Positions 54,761 to 64,000 of a stretch of 64,000 nucleotides of DNA are shown one piece after another. The stretch lies in contig JAVDOI010000019.1 in the NCBI GenBank assembly GCA_032191485.1, positions 5,057,107 through 5,121,106 on the forward strand, given 5' to 3'. Under the pieces are notes generated by a model. It was not told where the DNA came from and searched no databases. It saw nothing but the letters and a program-made list of their open reading frames with translations. The stretch's first letter is position 1; each line of letters starts with the position of its first letter. Both the position numbers and the translations under genes were made by a program. The stretch comes from Leptoclinus maculatus. Taxonomy: Eukaryota; Chordata; Actinopteri; Perciformes; Stichaeidae.

Positions 54761-57700
54761 CTGCAGGTCAGGTGACAGAATGGTGTGTCAGCCATTCACA
54801 TGAACCACTAAGGCAGACCCCCACACTGCTGAGGGGTGCCATAATTCAATTCAATTTATTTTGTATAGCCCAAAATCACAAATTACAAATTTGCCTCAGA
54901 GGGCTTTACAATATGTACACATGACATCATCTTGTCCCGGAACCCTCACATCGGAACAGGAAAAACTCCCCCAAAAAAAACCTTTAACGGGGAGAAAAGA
55001 GGAAGAGACCTTAGGGAGAGCAACAGAGGAGGGATCCTCTATCAGGATGGACAGAAGTGCAATAGATGTCAAGTGTTGAACAGCATAACAAATTTACAAC
55101 ACATGCAATGTAATTTCAACACATTCAATGTATGACAGAACTACGGCAGGTGGAAAGACCAGGTCCAGGTACAACCCGGATCCAGAGGTACCTGTGAGGC
55201 GATAAAGCACAGATACTCTGGTGAAGAAGCTGGTCAATAATGTGCATTAATGGTACCGGTAATATGAAATAGTAATGTAAGTAATAATAAGAGTGTTATT
55301 TATTAGTGGGAGTCAGCAGGGTTAAGGCGGGAGGAAGGACCAGGGTCCACATGACACCACGATACATGGAAACCTGTGAGGAGAGAAAGCACAAAGACTC
55401 CGGGGAAGAAGTAGAGTTAGTAGTGAGCATTAATGGGACATCAATTCATACAGACAGAGATGAAGAAGAGGAGAGAGGAGCTCGGTGTATCCTAGGAAGT
55501 CCCCCTGTAGTCTACGCCTATACCAGTTTGTCTAAGGGCTGGTCCAAGGCAGACCTGAGCCAGCCCTAACTATAAGCACTATCAAAAAGGAAAGTCTTAA
55601 ACTTACTCTTAAATGTGGTGAGTGTGTCTGCCCCCCGGACTGAAACGGGAAGCTTGTTCCACAAAAGAGGAGCTTGGTAACTGAAGGCTCTGGCTCCCAT
55701 CCTACTCTTTAAGACTCTAGGAACTACAAGTAACCCTGAATTAGAGGAGCGCAGCTCTCTAGTAGGATAATATGGTACTATAAGCTCTTTAAGATATGAT
55801 GGTGCCCGACCAGTTCGGGCTTTGTAGGTAAGTAAAAGAATTTTTAATTCTATTCTAGATTTTACGGGGAGCCAGTGCAGAGAAGCTAATACAGGACTAA
55901 TATGATCTCTTTTCTTAGTTCTTGTTAGTACACGAGCTGCAGCATTCTGAATCAGCTGGAGAGATTTAAGAGATTTATTAGAGCAACCTGAAAATAAGGA
56001 ATTGCAGTAATCTAGTCTAGAGGTAACAAATGCATGAACTAATTTCTCTGCATCGCTATGAGACAAGATGTGCCTGATTTTTTAAATATTACGTAGGTGA
56101 AAAAAGGCAGTCCCAGAAATTTGTTTTATCTGAGAATTAAAAGACAAATCCTGATCAAAAATGACTCCAAGATTCTTTATGGTGCAGCTGGATGCCAGCG
56201 CAATGCCATCTAGAGAAACTATGTCATTAGATAACTGATTTCGGAGGTGTTCTGGGCCTAGTAGAATAACTTCAGTTTTGTCTGAGTTTAACATCAGGAA
56301 GTTGCAGGTCATCCAGGTTTTTATGTCCTTAAGACATGCTTGTAGTTTAGTGAGCTGGTTTGTTTCATCTGGTTTAATTGATATATATAATTGAGTATCA
56401 TCTGCATAACAATGAAACTTTATAGAATGTTCTCTGATAATATTACCTAAAGGAAGCATATATAAGGTGAACAGAATTGGTCCAAGCACAGAACCTTGTG
56501 GAACTCCATAACTAACGTTGGTCCTCATCGAGGCTTCATCGTTTACATATACAAACTGAGATCGATCCGATAAATAGGACTTAAACCAGTTCAGTGCGGT
56601 TCCTTTGATGCCGATATAATGTTCAAGTCTCTGTAACAGGATGTAATGGTCTATGGTGTTGAACGCAGCACTAAGGTCTAACAAGACAAGAACAGAGACA
56701 AGTCCTTTGTCTGATGCAATTAGAAGGTCATTAGTAATTTTTACCAGAGCTGTCTCTGTGCTATGATGCTTTCTAAATCCTGACTGAAAATCCTCAAATA
56801 AACTATTGTTATGTAGAAAGTCACACAACTGATTAGCTACTGCTTTCTCAAGGATCTTAGAGAGGAATGGAAGGTTGGAGATCGGCCTATAGTTAGCCAA
56901 CACCTCTGGGTCGAGAGTGGGCTTCTTAAGAAGAGGTTTAATTACAGCTACTTTGAAGGACTGTGGTACATGGCCTGTTAGTAGAGACAGGTTGATCATA
57001 TCTAGTAGAGACGTGCTAATTAATGGTAGCACTTCTTTAAGCAGTCTAGTCGGTATAGGGTCTAAGAGACAGGTAGAGGGTTTAGACTTAGAGATTGTTG
57101 AAGTTAATTTATCAAGATCGATGGGAGTAAAGCCATCTAAACATATATCATGGTTTGCAGCTGTTTCTAAGGGTACCCTATTTGAGGAAAGATCGGTACT
57201 AGTCGAGGGCAGTACATTGTTAATGCTCTCTCTAATAGGTATGATCTTATCATTAAAGAAGTTCATGAAGTCATTACTACTGAGGTCTATAGGAATACGC
57301 GGCTCAACAGAGCTGTGACTCTCTGTCAGCCTGGCTACAGTGCTGAAGAGAAACCTGGAGTTGTTCTTATTTTTCTCTATTAACGATGAGTAATAGGCTG
57401 CTCTGGCATTACGGAGGACCTTCTTATATATCTTAAGACTGTCTCGCCAGACTAACCGAGATTCTTCCAAGTTAGTGGAACGCCATGTTCTTTCAAGTTT
57501 TCGCGATGTCTGCTTTAATTTACGGGTTTGAGGGTTATACCATGGAGCGAACCTCCTTTGTTTTACTACCTTCTTTTTTAGAGGAGCAATAGAGTCTAGT
57601 GTCCTTCTCAGTGAGCTTGTAGCACTATCGACAAGATGATCAATCTGGGTCGGACTAAAGTTATCACAGGAGTCCTCTGTTATATCAAAGCATGGTATTG

Positions 57701-59175
57701 AGTTGAATAAAGATGGAATCGCTTCTTTAAACTGAGCTACAGCACCATCAGATAGACATCTAGTGTAGTAACTCTTGCTTAATGGCGCACACTCCGTTAG
57801 TAGGAATTCAAAAGTTATTAGATAATGGTCCGACAAGAGAGGGTTCTGTGCAAAGACTATTAAATCTTCTATTGAGATGCCATAAGTCAGAACCAGGTCG
57901 AGGGTTAAAACAGTGAGTGGGTTTCTGTACACTCTGACAGAAACCAATCGAATCTAATAATGAGATAAACGCAGTACTAAGGCTATCATTCTCAACATCC
58001 ACATGAATATTAAAGTCACCTACAATAATTACTTTATCTGTTTTAAGGACCAGGCTTGACAGAAACTGAGAAAACTCTGATAGAAATTCAGAATACGGAC
58101 CTGGGGCCCGGTACACTATAACAAATATAACTGGCTGTATTGTTTTCCACGTTGGGTGTGAAAGACTAAGAACCAGGCCTTCAAATGAGTTATAGTCTAG
58201 TTTAGGTTTAGGGTTCAATAATAGGCTTGAGTCAAAGATGGCTGCTACTCCACCTCCTCGGCCGGAGCCTCGAGGAATATGAGTATTAATATGACTTGGA
58301 GGAGTTGATTCATTTAGGCTGACATATTCTTCATTACACAGCCAGGTTTCAGTAAGACAAAATAAATGAATATGATTATCTAATATTAACTCATTTACTA
58401 ATACAGCTTTAGATGACAAAGATCTGATATTTAAGTCCACATTTAATTATCCTATTTTGTTGCACTGTTGCGTTAGTTTTAACTTGGATTAGATTATTTA
58501 ATATAACTCCTCGACTGTTTACTTTTGATTTAATTAATTTAAGTGGCCGTGGGGCAGACACAGTCTCCATATGGTTTTGGGTAAGTAGCTGCTCTAATGG
58601 AAGCTCAGAGAAGTGTGTAAGACTATAACTCTGCTTCCTGGTCTGAACCCTGGGTTGTCATGGACTAGATCCACAAAGAAACTGGGTCAGATTTGCAGAA
58701 ATGAGATCTGCTCCATCCAAAGTGGGATGAATGCCGGCCCTCCTAAGCATAACTCATAACTCACACAGACTAACTATACTGAACCAGTATCGTCTTCTTA
58801 GATTGTCCTGCATGTAATTCATTTGGCAGCATGTTTCTGCTCATCACAGCTGTCCTCTGAAATATCATGAAAAGTAAGATTCAGCCGGCTGTAAAGGGAT
58901 CCTTACTTGTCTCCTACAAACTCTTTGAAGTTCTTGTAGTACCACGTGTCATTCCTCCTTGTAAGCCAACAAAAGGCCGCATTTCACACCAATGGCTCCT
59001 TTTCACACCCGATCACACAAACCGGAGAGAAAGCGTTTAGCACCGGAAATCCTCCGTCGCCGTCGCTTTGAAATTCTCAATGAAACGGAGCCTCACTTTG
59101 ATCTTCATCGGAGTGATCTGGAAGTTACTCTGGTCCTCTGTCGACAGGATCACACTGGCTCTCTTTCTGCACCTT
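54655..59175 (-). CDS. Unrecognised protein gene, three in-phase exons
   Basis: Three minus-strand segments with good acceptor and donor signals join without a stop: 59044-59175, 58907-58957 and 54655-54760. Together they encode about 96 residues. They run from RASVILSTEDQSNFQITPMK through FIENFKATATEDFRRRNDT and WYYKNFKEFVGDN to EDEPIGCFELEDDWNDVEIK and LQQCRVAK. Composition and phase agreement argue for a real gene, but I do not recognise the family. More exons must exist on both sides. The second intron was split by an L2/CR1 LINE. Confidence 0.5.
54843..58440 (-). mobile_element. L2/CR1-clade LINE, 5'-truncated
   Basis: The 3' end has the AATTGAATTGAAT-type tail and the TTTGCCTCAGAGGGC block near 54890, both typical of this fish LINE group. 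The coding part is at 55566-58440. Sequence of the same character may extend to about 58750. Confidence 0.9.
55566..58440 (-). pseudogene. LINE endonuclease-reverse transcriptase, one frameshift and one stop
   Basis: Endonuclease part (58440 to about 57900): LCLTETWL-like LFCLTETWLCNEEY, GRGGGVAAIF and IIVGDFNIHVD. RT part: LANYRPISNLPFLSKILEKA, GFRKHHSTETALVKI, SYGVPQGSVLGPILF and the catalytic HCYADDTQLYIS. C-terminal part: VTSRLDYCNSLFSG. A frameshift near 57895 separates endonuclease from RT, and one in-frame TAA at 56082-56084 separates RT from the C-terminal domain. Otherwise it is open, so it is a young copy. Confidence 0.93.
58907..58957 (-). CDS. Unrecognised gene, exon beta
   Basis: 51-nt exon, RNDTWYYKNFKEFVGD, acceptor TTACAAG, donor AA|GTAAGG. 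Phase 2 to 2. Confidence 0.5.
59044..59175 (-). CDS. Unrecognised gene, exon alpha
   Basis: Follows the acceptor CCCACAG at the end of a 700-bp pyrimidine tract. Encodes RASVILSTEDQSNFQITPMK IKVRLRF. The donor CG|GTGCTA is phase-compatible with the next exon. An earlier stronger donor (AAA|GTGAGG) is not phase-compatible. Confidence 0.45.
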
Positions 59176-59182
59176 CTGTGGG

Positions 59183-59880
59183 AGGGAGGGAGGGAGAGAG
59201 GGAGGGAGGGAGGGAGGGAGACAGGGAGGGAGGGAGACAGGGAGGGAGGGAGACAGGGAGGGAGACAGACAAACAGACAGGGAGGGAGACAGGGAGACAG
59301 GGAGGGAGGGAGACAGACAGGGAGGGAGACAGGGAGGGAGACAGACAGACAGGGAGGGAGACAGGGAGACAGGGAGGGAGGGAGAAAGACAGGGGAGGGA
59401 GGGAGACAGGGAGACAGGGAGGGATAAAGGGAGGGAGGGAGGAAGGGAGACAGACAGGGAGGGAGACAGACAGACAGGGAGGGAGGGAGGGAGAGAGGGA
59501 GGGAGACGGGGATACAGGGAGGGAGGGAGGGAGACGGAGGGAGGGATGGAGGGAGACAGACAGACAGGGGGACAGGGAGGGAGACAGGGGGACAGGGAGA
59601 CGGGGATACAGGGAGGGAGGGAGACAGACAGGGAGGGAGGGAGGAAGGGAGACAGACAGGGAGACAGACAGGGAGGGAGACAGGGAGGGAGACAGACAGG
59701 GAGACAGGGAGGGAGGGAGGGAGGGAGAAAGACAGGGGAGGGAGGGAGGGAGGGAGGGAGGGAGGGAGAAAGACAGGGAGGGAGGGAGGTAGACAGGGAG
59801 GGAGGGAGACAGGGAGACAGACAGGGAGGTTGGGAGGGAGAAAGACAGACAGGGAGGTTGGGAGGGAGAAAGACAGACAA
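59183..59880. repeat. 700-bp purine tract (GGGA/GACA)n
   Basis: The plus strand is built almost only of GGGA, GGGAGACA and GACA units, so the minus strand is one long polypyrimidine tract. It ends 7 bp before the acceptor of exon alpha. Long open frames in both directions across it are artefacts. Confidence 0.98.
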
Positions 59881-59899
59881 TAGAATAGGAAGAATGAAT

Positions 59900-61080
59900 T
59901 AATTCACTGACAATAATCTTAATAGACAAGACTGCAGCCAGAAGTAACTAGTTATTTCTAGCCAAACATACCCATTCAACAACAATTCATGCCCGATTAG
60001 GAGATGACACAACTTCAAGGGGAAAGTGAACAGATTCAATTTGAGGGTAAGTGGCAACCTATTCTGTTTTCTTCTGCTCAAATGCATTCTAACAGCAGAG
60101 GATCGATTAACTCTCCTCAACAGACTGTCACAAGACATTTGGTCAAAAGCTTATTTCCAGCCCACAATATCATCATGGACTCAAATACAACCAGAAATAA
60201 TCTCCACACTTCTGTCACTTTCCAGCTGGAACGTGTCAGCAAACACAAAAGAGTCTCAGCACCTTGTATTGTGCACCGGTGGTTCGGTATCCTGCGTAAA
60301 TTGGGAGTTTAAAGTGGGCAATGATTGACAGCTCCAAGTGGCTGCTCTGTCCCGCCTTCCCTCCCATCTATTTCTGTCTGATCAAAGCGTGCTCACAGGA
60401 CAACAGACAGGCAGCAGCCATCGCTAGCTAAATGAAACAAGATCCTACAGCTCAGTTCAGATTCCTACAAACATGCAAAGGATGTAACTTTAGCATTATG
60501 TTAATTTGCCGGGTCATATTACAACAAAACTACGAGGTGCGTTTACATGAACAAAGGTGATGCGATAGTCCACTTGTAGTACAAAGTATACTACAGTAAG
60601 TAAATCAAGAGAAAGTAAATACTTTTCATCATAATAGATCGTTTGACATGAACGTACTAAAGTCTGAGAGAGTCTCGTTTAACAGCAGACAGGATGATGT
60701 CTAACAACGTAGGTGTGTCGCTGTGCTATCACATGTGACCAGCTGATACCACGATTGACAGCACTAAAAAAAACAATGACAGCAAGGAGATTATGAGTAA
60801 GCATGCGTCAGAGGAGTGAGGATGTATGAGAAATTACAGGCCTAAATATGCAATAGAGGATATGACATCGTTTCTTGCAGAACCAGACCAGTTTCTTAAT
60901 ATTTTATCAACAAGTATTGATCATAGATAAATGCTTGCAAATATTCAGAAATAAATTGCAATCAGTAACTCTTCAATTTGAGGGCTGTATGCTAACCGTT
61001 CTCATCTGGAATTCTCAGATATTAACACGTTATGTCTTGTTCGGATTAAACAAACAAGACATAACGTGTCAATAAGAGAG
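59900..61080. other. No supported gene
   Basis: Low-complexity and ordinary intergenic-looking DNA. A short perfect palindrome-like pair GACATAACGTGT/ACACGTTATGTC lies at 61022-61067. No chrna1 exon upstream of 61536 is visible here. Confidence 0.5.
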
Positions 61081-61081
61081 C

Positions 61082-61250
61082 CTTTGGGCGGAGCCAGGCT
61101 AGCTGTTTACCTCCGTTTTCAGTCTTTGTGCTAAGCTAAGCTAACCGGCTGCTGTCTCCAGCCTCACATTCACTGTACAGACACAGAGACTCGTATCAAT
61201 CGTCTCGTCTCTCTGCCAAAAAGCTAATTTTCCCAAATGTCAAAATATTC
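61082..61250 (+). repeat. Common fish interspersed repeat fragment
   Basis: GCCAGGCTAGCTGTTTACC and TGTGCTAAGCTAAGCTAACC, words I associate with a high-copy repeat of many percomorph genomes. Confidence 0.6.
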
Positions 61251-61535
61251 CTTTACATTTCCATTAAATTTAATTCAAATGTAATTAATTATAAGATTTT
61301 TTTCATGTACCTTGGTAACCAGACCAACAAATGGGGACCAGAAACACAACAAGTCTCATGTGTGTAAAGCAAACTTTAAACACATAAAGCAGCCAAACCC
61401 ATCATACAACTGATGTAAAATGACATCAGTACCACATACCGTTTACTAAATACCCAAATAACGTTCACTCCTAGTCAGAGCACTTCAAACACGACTCTCT
61501 CTGTCTCTCTCTCTTCCTTCCTCGTCTCGTCTCAG

Positions 61536-61664
61536 GCAGCAGAGGAGTGGAAGTTCGTGGCCATGGTTCTGGACCACATCCTGCTCTGTGTGTTCATGGC
61601 CGTGTGCATCATCGGGACGCTCGCCGTCTTCGCCGGGAGACTCATGGAGCTCACCACGCTGTAG
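61536..61664 (+). CDS. chrna1: Nicotinic acetylcholine receptor alpha-1-like, last exon
   Basis: Acceptor CGTCTCAG, then 42 codons and TAG: AAEEWKFVAMVLDHILLCVF continuing MAVCIIGTLAVFAGRLMELT TL. This is the end of the intracellular loop, transmembrane helix M4 and the extracellular C-terminus, closest to the muscle alpha-1 subunit (human ends FAGRLIELNQQG). The M1-M3 and ligand-binding exons are not found to the left, where instead there is a minus-strand gene. The upstream exons are either beyond a very long intron or elsewhere, and this may be an orphan exon. Confidence 0.85.
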   Translation, partial: AAEEWKFVAMVLDHILLCVFMAVCIIGTLAVFAGRLMELTTL

Positions 61665-61718
61665 AGGACCCCGACCCACGAGGGGGTCAGGTGTGTTGTC
61701 AGGACAGACGTCAGTGTT

Positions 61719-61721
<3 letters not shown>

Positions 61722-61781
<60 letters not shown>
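61722..61781. repeat. (CA)n microsatellite in chrna1 3' region
   Basis: About 30 CA units starting 58 bp after the stop codon. Confidence 0.97.
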
Positions 61782-61786
<5 letters not shown>

Positions 61787-61799
61787 GAGTTGATCTTTA

Positions 61800-62340
61800 A
61801 ATCCCCTTCCAATGTACACGGTGCGTTCTGTAGAAAGATCGTAGAAAAGTATGAAAGCATAAAAGTATAGCTAGTATAAACTATAACCCTTTTTATTTCA
61901 AAGTATAACCAGCACAACCTATAGCGTGTTTACACTTTTTATAACCATCATATTATAACTTGTTTTAACATATAAACTGTTTAGAGTTAGACACTATGTG
62001 TAACCTAGTCACTCGAGCCTTATACAGTGCTTCTGGTTTTAACAGGATCAAACCAGTTACATTCTGACCCAGCCCAAGAAGAAGGAGGACTCTGTATGAG
62101 TGACTCGTGAGCCTGAAGGAGGTTCCAGCCTGAGAGTAGAATAAAAACAGCAGAACAGAGCAGAAAGTTGAGAGAAGGGGGGGGGAAAGCCAGCAAGTGA
62201 CTGGAGAGTGCCTCATTACAAACTCAGTGAAGACTGATAAAGAGGAATGATAGAATAGTTCTGATAGCCACTGTAACTGTTTCATTGAATTGAAATTGTT
62301 GTATGTGAATCTTGTGTGAAAACCTGAAATAAAAACACAG
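61800..62340 (+). other. chrna1 3' UTR and/or retroviral U3, border not resolvable
   Basis: AATAAA hexamers lie at about 62139 and 62328. They could end the chrna1 transcript or belong to the retroviral LTR that follows. No open frame. Confidence 0.4.
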
Positions 62341-62817
62341 CCTTACATTTAGTAAGTGACTGAAACCAAACAAGTATTCGGGTCCTTTAAAACAATTTAA
62401 CCCTCTTCCCTGTCCACTAACCGTGCGATCCAGACGTGACGACAGAAGCTACCATTTGGATCTTAAGGTAAGTTCCATGGGTGAAGACATTGCAGTGTTA
62501 GTCATAAATGGTGAGAATGTTCACAATAGGCAATAGTAAAGTATAGACGATGTACATAACTATTACATACCGGGTGTTAGGGTTACATCCAATTGAGAGC
62601 GCCTAGGGCATTAGCCGTAAAAGACTTTCAAAAAGACAATTAATTCCGAAATCCTAACTATTTAGCTACGGGGTGAGATAAAAGGCCTACGGTATTGTCC
62701 CGACACCTCAAAGAGGATAACATAACCTCGCAGGCGGGACAGCCGACGGAGTGACCACCGGGTTAGGTGCGAAAGACTTCCCCGCCTAGAAACGGGGCAG
62801 GAGCCGCACACGCTACA
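62340..62817 (+). repeat. 5' LTR (right border supported, left border uncertain)
   Basis: The right border is set by the primer-binding site at 62818. The left border is only a guess; a TG...CA-type start cannot be chosen from one copy. It contains the consensus splice donor CTTAAGGTAAGTT. Confidence 0.5.
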
Positions 62818-62836
62818 TGGCGCCCTGACGTGGGGC
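62818..62836 (+). promoter_or_regulatory. Primer-binding site, tRNA-Lys1,2 type
   Basis: TGGCGCCCTGACGTGGGGC. The standard foamy-virus site is TGGCGCCCAACGTGGGGC. The first eight and last nine bases are identical; the centre has one extra base and a change. Confidence 0.8.
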
Positions 62837-63215
62837 TCGAGTAAACATCACGAACCTCGAGTTAAACATCAAGGACCCATTTAAAAAAGTAATCACGACC
62901 TATAAAAGTCTCGTTAAAAAGGTAAGGAGTAGAAGCCTACTTAACCGATCCATCAAGTAAGAGTGTTAGACACGGGGTGATACCTGACTAACTTTAGGAT
63001 TAAGGTAAGAGTAGGGGGAACTATAACGCGCTAACTGTTCTATACTGTAGGCAATCATTATACGAATCCGTAGAATTCAACATAAAACAAGGAGAAGGGA
63101 ACGGATAGAGCTCCCGTTATCTGAGGAACCATTGCCGCGAGGGTTAAACATTAGCAGGGACTAAAAAGAATGACCCAGTGATTTTAAAGTGAAGACAAAA
63201 CAAAACACCCCAAAA

Positions 63216-64000
63216 ATGATAAAAGCAGCCCCCCGAGGAGATTCGGAATCACAAAGTGAATGGTTTACTGATAGCGACACAGAAGGACCAGACACAACAC
63301 CCTTTAATCTCGCTCGAATAAAACAAGCATTAGTCAGTGTAACGAACCCATTCCAAAATACCCCCAGGCCACCGTTTAGGTTGACCGAATTAACTGGAAA
63401 TCATTTACTTTTACAAGGGGATGTAAAAAATCTGACACTAGGAGAACATAATGTAGTGTTCCTAAATCCAGCTAACAGAGCCATGAGACATGGAGCAGGA
63501 GTAGCAAAAGCCTTATCAGAGAGAGTAGGGTCAGGCTTTCAAATACATTCAGATACGCAAGCCACAGCGGCAAAAACAGCCGCAGATGGAGCAACCTTTT
63601 ATTATCCAGTAAAAAGAGACAAAGAAATAATCGGTATACTCAGTGTGTGTTACTCAAAAAAAGCTCATTATAAAGGACCACTATCTGATGTGGATTACCT
63701 CACAGATATGATGGAAAAGAGCATCAGGGCAGCGCTCAGACAGGAACCCACAGTATTGAATAAATACGTTGACCAAAAAATAGTAATAGTCGCAAAAGGA
63801 AACAGCAACTATGAAGCTATAGTGAACGCTATGAAAAGACCCCCCCCCCCTAGAGCTCCAGTGCTACCAAATGCCCCGCTTAATCCATATGCCCCGCCGC
63901 ACCAACCGTTCGCCGGCATAAATCAAACACTAAACGATCTGCTCATAGTTAATGACTATCCTGGACACGGACAATCCGTACGACCAGAATACCCCACGAT
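63216..64000 (+). CDS. Retroviral 5' open frame with macro domain (partial, open at window end)
   Basis: The first ATG after an in-frame stop at 63171 opens at least 261 codons with no stop. Residues about 1-50 are acidic/serine-rich (DSESQSEWFTDSDTEGPD). Residues about 55-200 form a macro domain: LLLQGDVKNLTLG, then FLNPANRAMRHGAGVAKAL, the ADP-ribose-binding NxAN-like and GxGVA loops. A proline-rich run (RPPPPRAPVLPNAPLNPYAP) starts near residue 208 and may lead into Gag. The macro domain would bind or remove ADP-ribose; in coronaviruses and alphaviruses such domains counter host PARP responses. Whether this frame is Gag with a macro N-terminus or a separate protein cannot be told here. Confidence 0.8.
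   Translation, partial: MIKAAPRGDSESQSEWFTDSDTEGPDTTPFNLARIKQALVSVTNPFQNTPRPPFRLTELTGNHLLLQGDVKNLTLGEHNVVFLNPANRAMRHGAGVAKALSERVGSGFQIHSDTQATAAKTAADGATFYYPVKRDKEIIGILSVCYSKKAHYKGPLSDVDYLTDMMEKSIRAALRQEPTVLNKYVDQKIVIVAKGNSNYEAIVNAMKRPPPPRAPVLPNAPLNPYAPPHQPFAGINQTLNDLLIVNDYPGHGQSVRPEYPT

Larger units (their letters stand above)
62340..64000 (+). mobile_element. Endogenous retrovirus, spuma (foamy)-like, 5' end
   Basis: Runs off the right edge. Order seen: LTR sequence with a strong splice donor (AAG|GTAAGT at about 62468), LTR end ...GCTACA at 62817, a tRNA-Lys-type primer-binding site at once after it, an untranslated leader of about 380 nt, and an A-rich open frame from 63216. A splice donor inside the LTR and a Lys1,2 primer are foamy-virus traits. 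The 5' LTR border cannot be fixed without the 3' LTR, which is outside the window. Confidence 0.75.

Noticed and set aside
58992..59929. Frames of 250-266 codons rich in GRQ or PPSLPVCL
   Set aside because: Translations of the (GGGA/GACA)n tract; only the flanking 59044-59175 segment looks like an exon.
61547..61870. 107-codon frame overlapping the chrna1 exon
   Set aside because: Wrong frame relative to the clear M4 exon; its end is CA-repeat translation.

Overview
The window is vertebrate nuclear DNA, almost certainly from a ray-finned fish and probably a percomorph. The evidence is split genes with GT-AG introns, many CA/GT microsatellites, L2/CR1-type and L1-type LINE remnants, tRNA-derived SINEs, hAT and piggyBac-like DNA transposons, and several short repeats that look typical of acanthomorph genomes. 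There is no bacterial-style operon structure. Most short open frames are repeat translations or intron read-through.

Layout. 1-2255: an interspersed repeat fragment, then a perfect-register minisatellite of about 44 copies of a 34-bp unit. 2256-7225: intergenic DNA, including the likely 3' UTR of the next gene. 7226-31274, minus strand: a complete ythdc2 gene. I assembled 30 coding exons whose phases all agree, giving 1392 codons with R3H, DEAH/RHA helicase, inserted ankyrin repeats, HA2/OB region and C-terminal YTH domain. Its introns hold a split 20-bp/12-bp satellite array, three copies of a hAT-like element, a 1.49-kb TTAA-flanked element with its own small transcription unit, SINEs and LINE scraps. 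33.9-34.3 kb is the likely ythdc2 promoter. 35.0-35.5 kb is a solo LTR with a 5-bp target duplication. 36.9-37.7 kb is AT-rich degenerate repeat.

38143-41861, minus strand: the 3' part of a membrane receptor gene (SRCR-SRCR-Ig-transmembrane-polylysine tail). 42.2-54.5 kb is a nested transposon graveyard: two copies of one long repeat, two hAT transposase relics, a foldback MITE, an L1 ORF1 and a piggyBac-like end. 54655-59175, minus strand: three in-phase exons of a gene I do not recognise, split by an L2/CR1 LINE that carries one frameshift and one in-frame stop. A 700-bp pyrimidine tract (on the coding strand) runs straight into the splice acceptor of the first of these exons. 61536-61664, plus strand: the last exon (M4 and C-terminus) of a muscle-type nicotinic acetylcholine receptor alpha subunit (chrna1-like), with no other exon of that gene visible.

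The right edge (about 62.3-64.0 kb) is the 5' end of an endogenous retrovirus on the plus strand. It has a primer-binding site close to the tRNA-Lys1,2 site used by foamy viruses, a strong splice donor upstream of it, and an open frame whose first recognisable domain is a macro (ADP-ribose-binding) domain followed by a proline-rich stretch. The frame is still open at the window end. A macro domain at the 5' end of a spuma-like retroviral coding region is the most striking item here. The TTAA element at 27.6-29.1 kb is the second.
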